Positions 36,139-44,808 of a DNA stretch of 64,000 bases are shown piece after piece. The stretch comes from Armatimonadota bacterium. Lineage in GTDB: Bacteria; Armatimonadota; Fimbriimonadia; Fimbriimonadales; ATM1. The number at the start of each line of letters is the position of its first letter. The stretch's first letter is position 1. The notes under the pieces are model-generated. The model saw nothing but the letters and a program-made list of their open reading frames with translations. It searched no databases and was not told the origin of the DNA. The stretch covers positions 1-64,000 of the forward strand of contig QEUM01000015.1 in NCBI GenBank assembly GCA_003577165.1, in the 5' to 3' direction. The translations under genes were made by a program, and so were the position numbers.

Positions 36139-37623
36139 TCACTTCGTTCCCCGCGACCGCCTTCGGAGCATTTCCGCAAGCAGGCGGACACCGAAGCCTG
36201 TTGGGCCGGGGACGTACGGCCCTTTGTCAACGGTCGTTTTGTGTACGCCGGCGATGTCGATGTGCGCCCAGGGGATTCCGGTCTTCACGAAGTAACTCAA
36301 GAACGCGGTGCCCTGGATCGGATGCGCATGCCGATTCGGATTCGAGTTGATCAGATCTGCAACCGGCGACCGCATCATGTCCCTGTATTCGGAATGCATC
36401 GGCAGGCGCCAAATTCGCTCGCCCGTGGCCTGGGACGCCTCCTCCAGGTCTTTGCGCAGGGAATCGTCTTCGCACCAATATCCCGCGTAGGTCGAGCCGA
36501 GCGCGGTCACGACGCCCCCGGTCAAGGTCGCGAGGTCTATGATGCACGCGGGGTTCTCCGCATCGCATGCCCAACAGAGGGCATCTGCGAGGACCAACCT
36601 TCCTTCGGCGTCCGTGTTTGTGACCTCTACCGTGACTCCGTTGCGAAAAGTGAGCACATCGTCGGGACGAAATGAGTCCGATGACACAGAGTTCTCCGCC
36701 GCGGCTAGCAGAGCAACAACGGGAAAGGGTGGTTGGATCAATTCAGCGACTGCCCGCATGGCTCCGAGGACGGCGCAGCCTCCGTCCTTGTCTCCCTTCA
36801 TGCCGACCATTCCGTTGTTGACCTTCAGCGAGAGGCCTCCTGTGTCATAGGTGACGGTTTTTCCTATCAAGACGACAGGCTTCTGTGGCTTCTTCTGCGC
36901 CTTCGGTGCGGGGGGGCGATATTCGACGCGAATCAAGCAGGGAGGATTCGCAGACGCTCGTCCGACATTCGCAAGTCCGACAAGCGACTCCGCCGCTAAC
37001 TCTTCACCCGAAATGACCCTGCAGGTCATGTTCGTTTCCTCGCAGAGCTGTTTGGCCTGTTCAGCCATCCACATCGGTGTCGCGATGTTCGGTGGGGTTT
37101 GACCGAGGGAGCGCGCGAGGTTCGCCGACGATGCCATCGTGAGGCCGAACTCGAGACCGTCCAAGAACTTCTCGTTCGAAGAGGTGAGAGTGAGGTCGTA
37201 AGGCGCGCGGCCGGTCGTGGCGGACCCTTTGTAGAGTTTGGGGTCCCAACTGAGCAGGCCGAGCGACTCGCCTGCGGCGCGGCCCGATTCGGATGGATCC
37301 AATCCGTCCGGGGGGGTGAGGGCGATCGCGCCCGCAGCCAACGTGCGCAGTCGCCTGCCGACCGCTGCGACGGCGGTGCGAAACGTCGCCGGCGAGAAGG
37401 CCTTGCGTTCCCCGAGGCCGACGACAATGAGGCGTCCGATCGGGAGCACCTTTTCCGCGATGGCGCCCACTTCTTCGGTGAACTCGGGGCGATTCAACAT
37501 CTCGGCGAGCGCCCGAGGCGAGAACGGCTTCGGCGGCCGCGACGCGACGCGGCGGTCCGCGAAGGCGAACACGATCGCAGTCTTCGGGCGAGCGCGCCGG
37601 TTAACCCTGACCGATTTGAACAC
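36139..37623 (-). CDS. pepA: Leucyl aminopeptidase (M17)
   Basis: The 494-residue cytosolic aminopeptidase has an N-terminal macro-like domain and the C-terminal M17 catalytic domain. Catalytic blocks are VLIGKTVTYDTGGLSLK, GMKGDKDGG (metal Asp and Lys), the hallmark N-T-D-A-E-G-R-L loop and DLATLTGG. In many M17 enzymes the first block reads GKGITFDSGG; here it is GKTVTYDTGG. It removes N-terminal residues from peptides and can also bind DNA in E. coli. The start codon is GTG. It is divergent from xthA, with 47 bp between them. Confidence 0.92.
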   Translation of the reverse strand: MFKSVRVNRRARPKTAIVFAFADRRVASRPPKPFSPRALAEMLNRPEFTEEVGAIAEKVLPIGRLIVVGLGERKAFSPATFRTAVAAVGRRLRTLAAGAIALTPPDGLDPSESGRAAGESLGLLSWDPKLYKGSATTGRAPYDLTLTSSNEKFLDGLEFGLTMASSANLARSLGQTPPNIATPMWMAEQAKQLCEETNMTCRVISGEELAAESLVGLANVGRASANPPCLIRVEYRPPAPKAQKKPQKPVVLIGKTVTYDTGGLSLKVNNGMVGMKGDKDGGCAVLGAMRAVAELIQPPFPVVALLAAAENSVSSDSFRPDDVLTFRNGVTVEVTNTDAEGRLVLADALCWACDAENPACIIDLATLTGGVVTALGSTYAGYWCEDDSLRKDLEEASQATGERIWRLPMHSEYRDMMRSPVADLINSNPNRHAHPIQGTAFLSYFVKTGIPWAHIDIAGVHKTTVDKGPYVPGPTGFGVRLLAEMLRRRSRGTK

Positions 37624-37670
37624 GGAGTCGCGTTTTACCTGTATGCTCGCCGGGTAATCGGTGAGATCGT

Positions 37671-38447
37671 ATGAGAATCGCGACTTACAACGTGAATTCC
37701 GTTCGGATGCGGCTGCCCATTCTGGAAAGATGGCTTGCTGAGGCGTCGCCCGATCTGGTTGCGATTCAGGAGACGAAGGTCGAGGACAAGGACTTCCCCC
37801 GCGAGCCGTTTGAAGCGATGGGATATCGGGTTGAGGTGCATGGTCAGAAGGCGCGCCACGGCGTCGCGATGCTCAGCAAGCTGCCGATCACCATTGCGGC
37901 TCGCGGATTCGGCGACGGCGATCAGGAGGACGACCGCAGGTTGATGGTCGCCGACGTGGAGGGCATACGATTCGTCAACAGTTACGTTCCGAACGGAACG
38001 CAGGTGGGAACGGACAAGTTCGTCTACAAACTTTGGTGGATGAAGAGACTTCGCAAGTTCTTGGACGAGACGTGCGACAAGGGCCATCCCCTCGTGTGGC
38101 TCGGTGATGTCAACGTCGCACCCACCGCGGACGACCTCCACGATGCAAAGAGGAACTACGGAAAGGTCGGACATCACCCGGATGAGTTCGCGGCGCTCGC
38201 CGATGTCACCGGGTGGGGGCTCACCGACGTGTACCGACGGTTTCATGAAGGGCCGGGGCATTACACGTTTTGGGATTATCGACTTCCAAAGGCAGTCGAG
38301 CGAGGATTGGGTTGGCGCATCGATCACATCTACGCGAACGACGCGATCTTGAACCGATTTACCGCGGCTCGTGTGGACGTTTGGCCACGGCTCGAAGAGA
38401 AGCCGTCCGATCACGCGCCGGTGGTCGCCGACCTCGACTGGCCGTAG
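37671..38447 (+). CDS. xthA: Exodeoxyribonuclease III
   Basis: The 258-residue enzyme of the EEP nuclease family repairs abasic sites and trims DNA 3' ends. Motifs are IATYNVNSVRMRLP, LVAIQETKVED with catalytic Glu, NSYVPNGTQVGTDKF with the active Tyr/Asn, WLGDVNVAPTADD, and GWRIDHIYAND ending in SDHAPVVADL with the catalytic His. The length is as expected. Start ATG 37671. Confidence 0.95.
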   Translation: MRIATYNVNSVRMRLPILERWLAEASPDLVAIQETKVEDKDFPREPFEAMGYRVEVHGQKARHGVAMLSKLPITIAARGFGDGDQEDDRRLMVADVEGIRFVNSYVPNGTQVGTDKFVYKLWWMKRLRKFLDETCDKGHPLVWLGDVNVAPTADDLHDAKRNYGKVGHHPDEFAALADVTGWGLTDVYRRFHEGPGHYTFWDYRLPKAVERGLGWRIDHIYANDAILNRFTAARVDVWPRLEEKPSDHAPVVADLDWP

Positions 38448-38472
38448 GCTGTCGTTTTCGCGGGGATCGCCG

Positions 38473-38862
38473 TTACTGCGACATCGCCCAACGCGTTCCG
38501 ACGAAGCCGATCCAGCACGAGGCGATGCACAGAGCGTTGGTTCCCACGAAGTACACGGCTGCCCGCCCGAATGCGCCGTAATTCAGCAGCGAGGTGAGTT
38601 CGTACGAGAACGCGGAGAACGTCGTGAACCCTCCCAGCAATCCAGTCACCACCAGCAGCCGGGCGAAGCTCGGGGACTCCGAATGAGCGAGCATCGCCAT
38701 GACGATGCCGATCGCGAGGGATCCCGAGACGTTTACCAGGCCCGTGCCCCAGGGGATCTGGTGTCCGAGCCGGTCCTGAATCCACCCACCGAGCCAGTAC
38801 CTTAGGTTCGCACCCACGAAAGCCCCGATGCCGATTAAAAACGTCTTGCTGATCGCCGTCAT
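38473..38862 (-). CDS. crcB: Fluoride ion channel CrcB/Fluc
   Basis: The 129-residue protein has four membrane helices and the Fluc signatures GANLRYWLGGW, TGLVNVSGSLAIG (Asn of the pore) and GLLGGFTTFSAFSYE, the central Na+ and Phe-box region. It forms dual-topology dimers that export fluoride. One copy is encoded. I looked for a fluoride riboswitch upstream (38863-38976) and found no convincing crcB motif. Confidence 0.93.
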   Translation of the reverse strand: MTAISKTFLIGIGAFVGANLRYWLGGWIQDRLGHQIPWGTGLVNVSGSLAIGIVMAMLAHSESPSFARLLVVTGLLGGFTTFSAFSYELTSLLNYGAFGRAAVYFVGTNALCIASCWIGFVGTRWAMSQ

Positions 38863-38976
38863 AGTGAGGAGCGTTTCTGTGCGGTGTACTTAACCGGATT
38901 CTTGTCCGGGAGGGGCAGGAATCCGCTTGTGAATCCATGTATTATGGCGGCGAGTGATTCAAACGGAGCATCGGGC

Positions 38977-40134
38977 ATGACCGTCGGCGTGCCCAAGGAA
39001 ACGGCCCCGGCCGAACGCCGGGTAGCCCTGACTCCTGAAGGCGCAAAGGCCCTCGCGAGTCAGGGCTTTTCGGTGCTGATCGAGTCGGGTGCGGGTGAGG
39101 GATCCCTGTATTCCGACCGCGAGTACGAGGAGGCTGGGGCGAAGATCTGCCCCGGTCCCGGCGAGCTGTACTCGCAGGCGGACATCATCCTGAAGGTGGT
39201 GGGACCCGAAGACGGGCACCCTGACAGCGACGTCCAGCGTCTGCGCGAGGGCTCCGGCCTGATCGCGCTGATGTTTCCGCATGCGAATGTGGACACGGCC
39301 GGTGCGTTGGCGAAACGGAACATCACCTCGTTCGCCATGGACCTGATGCCGCGCATCACGCGCGCTCAGACCATGGACGCGATCAGTTCGATGAGCACCA
39401 TCGCAGGCTATCGCGCGGCACTGTTGGCCGCGAGTGCGCTGCCGAAATTCTTCCCAATGCTGATGACTGCGGCCGGCACCCTGGCGCCCGCCCGCGTCCT
39501 CGTGATAGGAGCGGGAGTTGCGGGTCTTCAGGCGATCGCGACCTGTCGCAAGCTGGGGGCCATCGTCGAAGCGTTCGACGTGCGCCCGGCGGTGAAGGAG
39601 CAAGTGCAAAGCCTCGGCGCGAAGTTCGTCGACTTGGGGCTGAGCGGCGAGGAAGCGGAGGACGCCGGAGGATACGCGAAAGAGGTCAGCGGAACGACGC
39701 ACTCTAAGGAACTCGAGATCATCGCGTCGCGGCTGCCGAAGTGCGACGTCGTCATCACGACCGCGCTCATCCCCGGCAAGCACGCGCCGGTTCTGATCAC
39801 GAAGGAGATGGTGAAACTGATGGCACGCGGTTCGGTGATCGTCGACCTCGCTGCCGTGAACGGCGGCAACTGCGAGGCGACGAAGCCGGGCGAGACGACT
39901 CAGTTCGAAGGCGTGAAGATCATCGCGCCGCTCGATCTTCCTTCGGAGATGGCCGTGCACGCCAGCAAGATGTATTCGAAGAACATCACCGAGTTGCTGC
40001 TGCACCTGGTGAAGGACGGCAAACTCGCGCTCGACATGGACGACGAGATCACGCACGGAACTCTCGTCACTCATGATGGACGCATCATGCACGAGCCGAC
40101 GCGACTCAAGTACGAAAGGACGAAGCAATCATGA
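38977..40134 (+). CDS. pntAA: NAD(P) transhydrogenase subunit alpha, part 1
   Basis: The 385-residue soluble domain I binds NAD(H) and has alanine-dehydrogenase-like blocks: VGVPKETAPAERRVALTPEG, DLMPRITRAQTMDAISSMSTIAGY, the Rossmann loop VLVIGAGVAGLQAIATCRKLGA and DLAAVNGGNCE. Start ATG 38977 has GGAG 9 nt upstream and gives the usual length; ATG 38944 is in frame but has no ribosome site. It is the first gene of pntAA-pntAB-pntB, joined by an ATGA overlap. The complex uses the proton gradient to drive hydride transfer from NADH to NADP+. Confidence 0.95.
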   Translation: MTVGVPKETAPAERRVALTPEGAKALASQGFSVLIESGAGEGSLYSDREYEEAGAKICPGPGELYSQADIILKVVGPEDGHPDSDVQRLREGSGLIALMFPHANVDTAGALAKRNITSFAMDLMPRITRAQTMDAISSMSTIAGYRAALLAASALPKFFPMLMTAAGTLAPARVLVIGAGVAGLQAIATCRKLGAIVEAFDVRPAVKEQVQSLGAKFVDLGLSGEEAEDAGGYAKEVSGTTHSKELEIIASRLPKCDVVITTALIPGKHAPVLITKEMVKLMARGSVIVDLAAVNGGNCEATKPGETTQFEGVKIIAPLDLPSEMAVHASKMYSKNITELLLHLVKDGKLALDMDDEITHGTLVTHDGRIMHEPTRLKYERTKQS

Positions 40135-40433
40135 CGCTCATCGCGGTCATCACGATTTTTATTCTCGCCGTGTTCGTGGGGTTGGAGGTCATCACCAAGG
40201 TGCCTCCGACGCTTCACACGCCGCTGATGTCGGCGACGAACGCCATTCACGGCGTCATCCTCGTCGGCGCGCTCATCGTGCTCGCGCACGCCGATGACGT
40301 GGCTTCCGTCACACTCGGAATTGTGGCGGTGATCTTCGGGACGCTGAACGTCGTCGGCGGATTCGTCGTTACGGATCGCATGCTCGAAATGTTTAAGAAG
40401 AGGCCTGCGAAGAAGGAGGCCTCCCGTGATTGA
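40131..40433 (+). CDS. pntAB: NAD(P) transhydrogenase subunit alpha, part 2
   Basis: The 100-residue membrane subunit supplies part of the proton channel (domain II). It has three helices, with FVGLEVITKVPPTLHTPLMSATNAIHGVIL, the conserved HTPLMS-NAI-G segment, and a last GTLNVVGGFVVTDRML. Start ATG 40131 overlaps the pntAA stop (ATGA). Its end overlaps pntB by 8 bp. The split alpha subunit is the Rhodospirillum-type arrangement. Confidence 0.95.
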   Translation: MTLIAVITIFILAVFVGLEVITKVPPTLHTPLMSATNAIHGVILVGALIVLAHADDVASVTLGIVAVIFGTLNVVGGFVVTDRMLEMFKKRPAKKEASRD

Positions 40434-41826
40434 CGGCTGGCAGGTTGACGCCGGGTATCTGACCGGCGCCGTTCTTTTTATCGTCGCGCTCAAGATGCTG
40501 AACTCGCCGGTCACGGCGAGGCGAGGCAACCTGGTCGCTGCGCTCGGGATGCTCATCGCGCTCATCACGACACTGCTGAGTCTGCGCGAAGTTCAGCAAA
40601 TGAACATGGCGTACATCGGAGCGGCGGTTGCCGTGGGCGGCGTCATCGGCCTCGTGTCCGCGCGCAAAGTGCAGATGACCGCCATGCCGCAGATGGTCGC
40701 CCTTTTCAACGGCGTCGGCGGCGGCGCTGTGGCGCTGGTCGCGTTCATCGAGTACAAGATCGCCTTCGACTCCGGCTTCAAGATGGATTCTGTGCCGCTG
40801 GTCACTGCGATCATCAGCGCGATCATCGGCTCCATTTCGTTTTCCGGCAGCATGATCGCTTTCGGAAAACTGCAAGAGTTGCTGCCCGGTAAGCCGATCA
40901 CCTACACGGGCGACAAGGTCGTCAACTTCCTGCTGCTCGCGGGCGTGCTCGCGATGGCCGTGATGGGAATCGTCGGCCAGCCGTCCGTCGCGTTGATTTC
41001 GGGTCTGCTCGGCGCAAGCCTCGCGGTCGGGATTCTGATGGTTCTTCCAATCGGCGGCGCAGACATGCCTGTCGTGATCTCGCTGCTCAACTCGTTCACC
41101 GGGCTGGCCGCGGGCCTTGCCGGATTCGTGCTTTCGAACACGGCTTTGCTCATCGGCGGCGCGCTCGTCGGTGCGAGCGGTCTGATTTTGACGCTCCTCA
41201 TGTGCACGGCCATGAACCGTTCGCTTGAGAACGTTTTGTTCGGCGCGTTCGGCACGGGTGGGGGCGAGACCGCCTCTGGCACGACAGTCGGCGGCCACAT
41301 GAAGAGTTACTCGGTGGACGACGCTGCGATCATCTTTTCGAGCGTGCAGAACGTGGTCATCGTTCCCGGCTACGGCATGGCGGTCGCGCAGGCGCAGCAC
41401 GTGGTCAAGGAACTCACCGACAAACTGACGAAGATGGGCGTGGACGTGAAGTTCGCGATTCACCCGGTTGCCGGACGGATGCCGGGGCACATGAACGTGC
41501 TGCTCGCCGAGGCGGACATCCCATACGACATGCTGTACGATTTGGACGAAATCAATTCGGCGTTTCCGGAGACGGACGTGTCGCTCATCATTGGCGCGAA
41601 CGACGTGGTCAATCCGTCGGCGAGGCACGACAAGTCGTCTCCGATTTACGGCATGCCGATTCTGGACGTGGACAAGTCGAGAACGGTCATCGTCATCAAG
41701 CGCGGTCGAGGGGTCGGTTTCGCCGGCATCGAGAACGAATTGTTCACGATGGACAACACGATCATGGTCTTCGGCGACGCGAAGCAGGTCGTGACGAAAC
41801 TGGTCGGCGCGCTCGACAACTTTTAG
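40426..41826 (+). CDS. pntB: NAD(P) transhydrogenase subunit beta
   Basis: The 466-residue subunit has an N-terminal membrane half with about nine helices (to about residue 260). It ends in the NADP(H)-binding domain III, with VIVPGYGMAVAQAQH, HPVAGRMPGHMNVLLAEA, GANDVVNPSAR and VIKRGRGVGFAGIENELF. Start GTG 40426 has GGAGG 7-8 nt upstream and overlaps pntAB. With pntAA and pntAB it makes the full proton-translocating enzyme. Confidence 0.95.
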   Translation: MIDGWQVDAGYLTGAVLFIVALKMLNSPVTARRGNLVAALGMLIALITTLLSLREVQQMNMAYIGAAVAVGGVIGLVSARKVQMTAMPQMVALFNGVGGGAVALVAFIEYKIAFDSGFKMDSVPLVTAIISAIIGSISFSGSMIAFGKLQELLPGKPITYTGDKVVNFLLLAGVLAMAVMGIVGQPSVALISGLLGASLAVGILMVLPIGGADMPVVISLLNSFTGLAAGLAGFVLSNTALLIGGALVGASGLILTLLMCTAMNRSLENVLFGAFGTGGGETASGTTVGGHMKSYSVDDAAIIFSSVQNVVIVPGYGMAVAQAQHVVKELTDKLTKMGVDVKFAIHPVAGRMPGHMNVLLAEADIPYDMLYDLDEINSAFPETDVSLIIGANDVVNPSARHDKSSPIYGMPILDVDKSRTVIVIKRGRGVGFAGIENELFTMDNTIMVFGDAKQVVTKLVGALDNF

Positions 41827-41870
41827 GGACTTCGGCCGCGGCCTGCAGAGATCTTCGGGGAGAGGTCTGG

Positions 41871-41942
41871 AGCGGGCGACGGGGGTCGAACCCGCGACCC
41901 TCTGCTTGGGAAGCAGATGCTCTGCCACTGAGCTACACCCGC
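41871..41942 (-). tRNA. tRNA-Gly (anticodon CCC)
   Basis: On the minus strand a 72-nt cloverleaf is clear. The acceptor GCGGGTG pairs with CGCCCGC (one G-U), and the D stem is GCT/AGC. The anticodon stem TCTGC/GCAGA encloses loop TTCCCAA, giving CCC. The T arm is GCGGG-TTCGACC-CCCGT. CCA is not encoded, in contrast to the tRNA-Ile gene in this window. It decodes GGG. It ends 44 bp beyond the pntB stop on the opposite strand. Confidence 0.95.
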
Positions 41943-42241
41943 TCGGACGAGGACATTGTACACGAGTCGATGGTGTGGCTTTGCCGTCCCCGGGGGAGGC
42001 TTGGCTTCGGGCGCCAGGCGGGGGTTGCACGGGTGCACGGTGCACGCTCCGCGTGTGGGAAAGCGTGCAGGTTCGGGGTGCAGCCGGCTGTCTGCTCGGT
42101 GAGTGTTCCGGGCGGCCATACGGCGTGGCGGAGGCAGGATTTGGTGCACACCCTTAAGGACAGGGAGGCGGGGGAAGTCAACCGGGTTCACTGTGGAGCG
42201 GTCGATGGGATGCGTCGGGCGTGCAGGTTCGGCAGGCTTCG

Positions 42242-42643
42242 CACGGGCGCGCTTCGCTTACCCGTGGGACCCGGGGGGATGGCACGGGCGCGCTTCGCTT
42301 ACCCGTGGCACCCGGTTTCGTGGTTGTAAGAACTTCACGGGCGCGCTTCGCTTACCCGTGGCACACGGGGGGATGGCACGGGCGCGCTTCGCTTACCCGT
42401 GGCACCCGGTTTCGTGGTTGTAAGAACTTCACGGGCGCGCTTCGCTTACCCGTGGCACCCGGTTTCGTGGTTGTAAGAACTTCACGGGCGCGCTTCGCTT
42501 ACCCGTGGCACCCGATTTCGTAAACAAGTTGGAGGCCGCGGCAATGTCATGAAGGCTTTGCACGACCGTGCTTCGCTTGGCCGTGGCACCCGGTTTCGTG
42601 GTTGTAAGAACTTCACGGGCGCGCTTCGCTTACCCGTGGCACT
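42242..42643. repeat. Hairpin repeat cluster A (eight CACGGG...CCCGTG units)
   Basis: Eight copies begin near 42242, 42283, 42336, 42377, 42430, 42483, 42561 (degenerate) and 42614. Each core is an inverted repeat CACGGG / CCCGTG around the 13-nt interior CGCGCTTCGCTTA, followed by GGCACCCGG. Spacing is mostly 53 bp, with the linker TTTCGTGGTTGTAAGAACTT, or 41 bp with a G-rich linker. Linkers are identical, so it is not a CRISPR array. The flanking 41943-42241 stretch has no gene I can support. Confidence 0.85.
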
Positions 42644-42725
42644 CAGAAACTCGGTTCCCTGAGATCGGGACCGCTGGTTGTTCTCGATTGGGGTCACAGC
42701 ATCCGATCTCAGGGGAATCAGGCGT

Positions 42726-43721
42726 TTAGGAATCGGTTCGGGGCACCAGTCGCCTTTGGAAGATCAGCGACGCGGCCACGGTGACAGCGAGGATCGTTGC
42801 GATGATCGCAAGCGACAGTCCCACCGAGAACTTGGGCCATTCCGGCACCACGAACTTCTCACCGTAGCCGTACAGCATCTTTGCGCCTACGAAGACGAGG
42901 ATCGCCGCGAGGCCGTAACTCAGTAGGTGCAGCCTCTCCATGAGGCCTGACAGGGCAAAGAACAGGGATCGGAGTCCGAGGATCGCAAAGACGTTGGAAG
43001 TGAACACGAGGAACGGGTCTGAGGTGATCGCGAAGATGGCGGGAATCGAGTCCACGGCGAACACGAGGTCGGTCATCTCGATCACCAGAAGCACGATGAG
43101 CAGAGGCGTCGCCCAAAGTCTGCCGTCGATGCGAGTGAAGAACTTCTGAGCGACGTAAGTTTGCGTTACTGGGATGAAGCGTCGAAACAGGCGGACAACT
43201 GGATTGCGCTCGGGCTCCAGTTTCCTCTCCCGGATGAGCACCATCTTGACGCCGGTGAAGATCAGGAACGCGCCGAAGAGGAGCATCATCCATGTGAATC
43301 GTTCCAGGAGCGCGGCGCCAATAGCAATGAAGATCGCGCGAAAGATGAGCGCGCCGATGATTCCCCAGAAAAGAATCCTGTGGCGGAACGCCTCGGGAAG
43401 CGCGAAGTAGCGGAAGACGACGAGGAAGACGAAGATGTTGTCCACGCTGAGCGAGTACTCGACCAGATAACCGGCGAGGAACGCCATTCCGGCCTCATCG
43501 CTCGAGATCGAACTGCCCGGTTGAATTCGTTCCCAGAATAGGAAAATGCCCGCGTTGAACGCGAGAGCGAGACTAATCCAAACGCCCGTCCAGATGAGCG
43601 CCTCCTTCATCGAGACCTTGTGAGCGGTGCGGTGAAAGACGCCGAGGTCAAGGCCGAGGAAGACGAGAATTAGGCCGCAGAAGGCGAGCCAAAAGACGAG
43701 GGGGACGCCCGCGATTTCCAT
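42726..43721 (-). CDS. TerC/Alx-family integral membrane protein
   Basis: The 331-residue protein has about nine membrane helices and the TerC signatures FLAGYLVEYSLSVDNIFVFLVVFRYFALP and IEMTDLVFAVDSIPAIFAITSDPFLVFTSNVFAILGLRSLFFAL. Acidic residues inside helices (E, D, D) are the likely metal path. The family includes Alx and MeeF-type manganese exporters and tellurium-resistance TerC. I found no yybP-ykoY riboswitch motif upstream. It is the last gene of a three-gene minus-strand group with two small proteins 6 bp upstream. Confidence 0.92.
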   Translation of the reverse strand: MEIAGVPLVFWLAFCGLILVFLGLDLGVFHRTAHKVSMKEALIWTGVWISLALAFNAGIFLFWERIQPGSSISSDEAGMAFLAGYLVEYSLSVDNIFVFLVVFRYFALPEAFRHRILFWGIIGALIFRAIFIAIGAALLERFTWMMLLFGAFLIFTGVKMVLIRERKLEPERNPVVRLFRRFIPVTQTYVAQKFFTRIDGRLWATPLLIVLLVIEMTDLVFAVDSIPAIFAITSDPFLVFTSNVFAILGLRSLFFALSGLMERLHLLSYGLAAILVFVGAKMLYGYGEKFVVPEWPKFSVGLSLAIIATILAVTVAASLIFQRRLVPRTDS

Positions 43722-43727
43722 CGACCG

Positions 43728-44015
43728 TTAATCGAAGTCGAGAAGATCCGCGAGGAATCCGCCGCGTCGCTTGCGGTGGCCTCGTTCGTGCGAGTCTCTG
43801 TCGAAGTCGTCGTCCTCGTCGTGTCGCCGCCCACCCCGTTCGCGTCGATCGAAGTCGCCTGCTGAATCAAGCGCGCGGGGGCGCGCTCGTTCCAGCGCCT
43901 TGTCCAGTTCGCCTCGGTCAAGCCACACGCCCCTGCATCCGGGGCAGTAGTCCACCTCCACTCCGTCCCGGTCGAGCGGTACGAGGACCTGGTCCATGCA
44001 CTTAGGGCAGATCAT
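43728..44015 (-). CDS. Small zf-TFIIB-type zinc-ribbon protein
   Basis: The 95-residue protein starts at ATG 44013-44015 behind a GGAGGGAGCGGAAG stretch. It carries one zinc ribbon, C-P-K-C ... Y-C-P-G-C-R-G-V-W-L-D-R-G-E-L (residues about 3-38), typical of the zf-TFIIB family. A long charged Asp/Arg-rich tail and a terminal FLADLLDFD follow. The function is unknown; such proteins may bind nucleic acid or act as chaperone-like adaptors. It overlaps the upstream amphi-Trp gene by 14 bp and precedes the terC-like gene by 6 bp. Confidence 0.8.
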   Translation of the reverse strand: MICPKCMDQVLVPLDRDGVEVDYCPGCRGVWLDRGELDKALERARPRALDSAGDFDRRERGGRRHDEDDDFDRDSHERGHRKRRGGFLADLLDFD

Positions 44016-44262
44016 CTTCCGCTCCCTCCGTCGCGAGATCCCACTTGATCTGAAACTCGAGTTCTTCTTCGTCGCCCGATCTTTCTCGCTCGACGCTGAA
44101 TGAAGCGGAAGGAGGAACGGCGATGCGTTCTCCTCCGACCTCGTACTCGAAGGCGCCGCCAGCTTCGACGGCGTCGGCGAGGCTGCGCAGCGCGCGAACG
44201 AATTGGTCTCGGTCGAGGGCGAATTCGACGTCAAGGCAGGTTTGATCTTGCGTGTGCTCCAT
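44002..44262 (-). CDS. Amphi-Trp domain protein
   Basis: The 86-residue protein fits the small amphi-Trp family. It has an N-terminal helix RDQFVRALRSLADAVEAGG, a short beta segment EYEVGGERIAVPP, and the C-terminal EEELEFQIKWDL with the conserved Trp. The function is unknown; members are often next to sulfur- or metal-related genes. Start ATG 44260-44262 follows an AGGAGAA ribosome site. It overlaps the zinc-ribbon gene, implying co-translation. Confidence 0.75.
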   Translation of the reverse strand: MEHTQDQTCLDVEFALDRDQFVRALRSLADAVEAGGAFEYEVGGERIAVPPSASFSVERERSGDEEELEFQIKWDLATEGAEDDLP

Positions 44263-44292
44263 TTCTTCTCCTGGACCTGCCGCCAGGCAAAG

Positions 44293-44322
44293 AAAAAACC
44301 TTCACTCGCCTAGCGGTGAAGG
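44293..44322 (-). terminator. Rho-independent terminator (minus strand)
   Basis: Read on the minus strand, the 7-bp stem CCTTCAC/GTGAAGG with a 10-nt loop is followed at once by a run of six T. It would end transcripts coming from the 44809-46854 gene through the repeat cluster, just before the amphi-Trp gene. Confidence 0.75.
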
Positions 44323-44544
44323 TCTCGCGCTGAGTTCCGAGCCGGCCCTTTCGGGCGGATTGACGGCGCCGGATCCGCAATTAGCGTGCGCTACTCCCCT
44401 TCTGGGTCTGGGGATTATTACGTCCGGTGGGAGCGGTTTGTTGCAGGGGAGTTCAGCAATCTTCGCACCGGGTGGCTTCGTTGGCCGTGGCTTTATCGTG
44501 CAGGTGGAAGGGTGTCCTGTGATGTGCGGGTTGCAGGGGCCGTG

Positions 44545-44735
44545 CACGGGCGCGCTTCGCTTGCCCGTGGCACCCGGTTTCGTGGTTATTAGGATTGCAC
44601 GGGCGCGCTTCGCTTACCCGTGGCACCCGGTTTCGTGGTTATTTGGATTGCACGGGCGCGCTTCGCTTACCCGTGGCACCCGATTTCGTGGTTACAAGGA
44701 TCTGCACGGGCGGGCTTCGCTTATCGGTGGCACCC
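44545..44735. repeat. Hairpin repeat cluster B (four CACGGG units)
   Basis: Four copies of the cluster A unit begin near 44545, 44598, 44651 and 44705 at 53-54-bp spacing. The linker is TTTCGTGGTTATTAGGATTG or close to it. The last copy is degenerate (CACGGGCGGGCTTCGCTTATCGGTG). No gene is supported between 44323 and 44808. Confidence 0.85.
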
Positions 44736-44808
44736 CTCCCCGAGGTCGCAACCTGGGGTGGTGCTCGACGGAGTCACATGGTCAAGTCTCAGGGGATCGG
44801 CGCGGGGG

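Noticed and set aside
38863-38976. Fluoride riboswitch upstream of crcB
   Set aside because: The space is short and I could not find the conserved pseudoknot sequence.
40393-42045. A 550-codon open frame antisense to the transhydrogenase genes
   Set aside because: It is the complement of strongly conserved PntB and has Arg/His/Asp-rich composition with no domain.
42242-42643. CRISPR array
   Set aside because: Regular spacing of 41-53 bp, but linkers are identical rather than unique spacers, and no cas gene is seen.
43722-44292. Mn-sensing yybP-ykoY riboswitch for the TerC-like gene
   Set aside because: The region is occupied by two small genes and a terminator with no matching motif.
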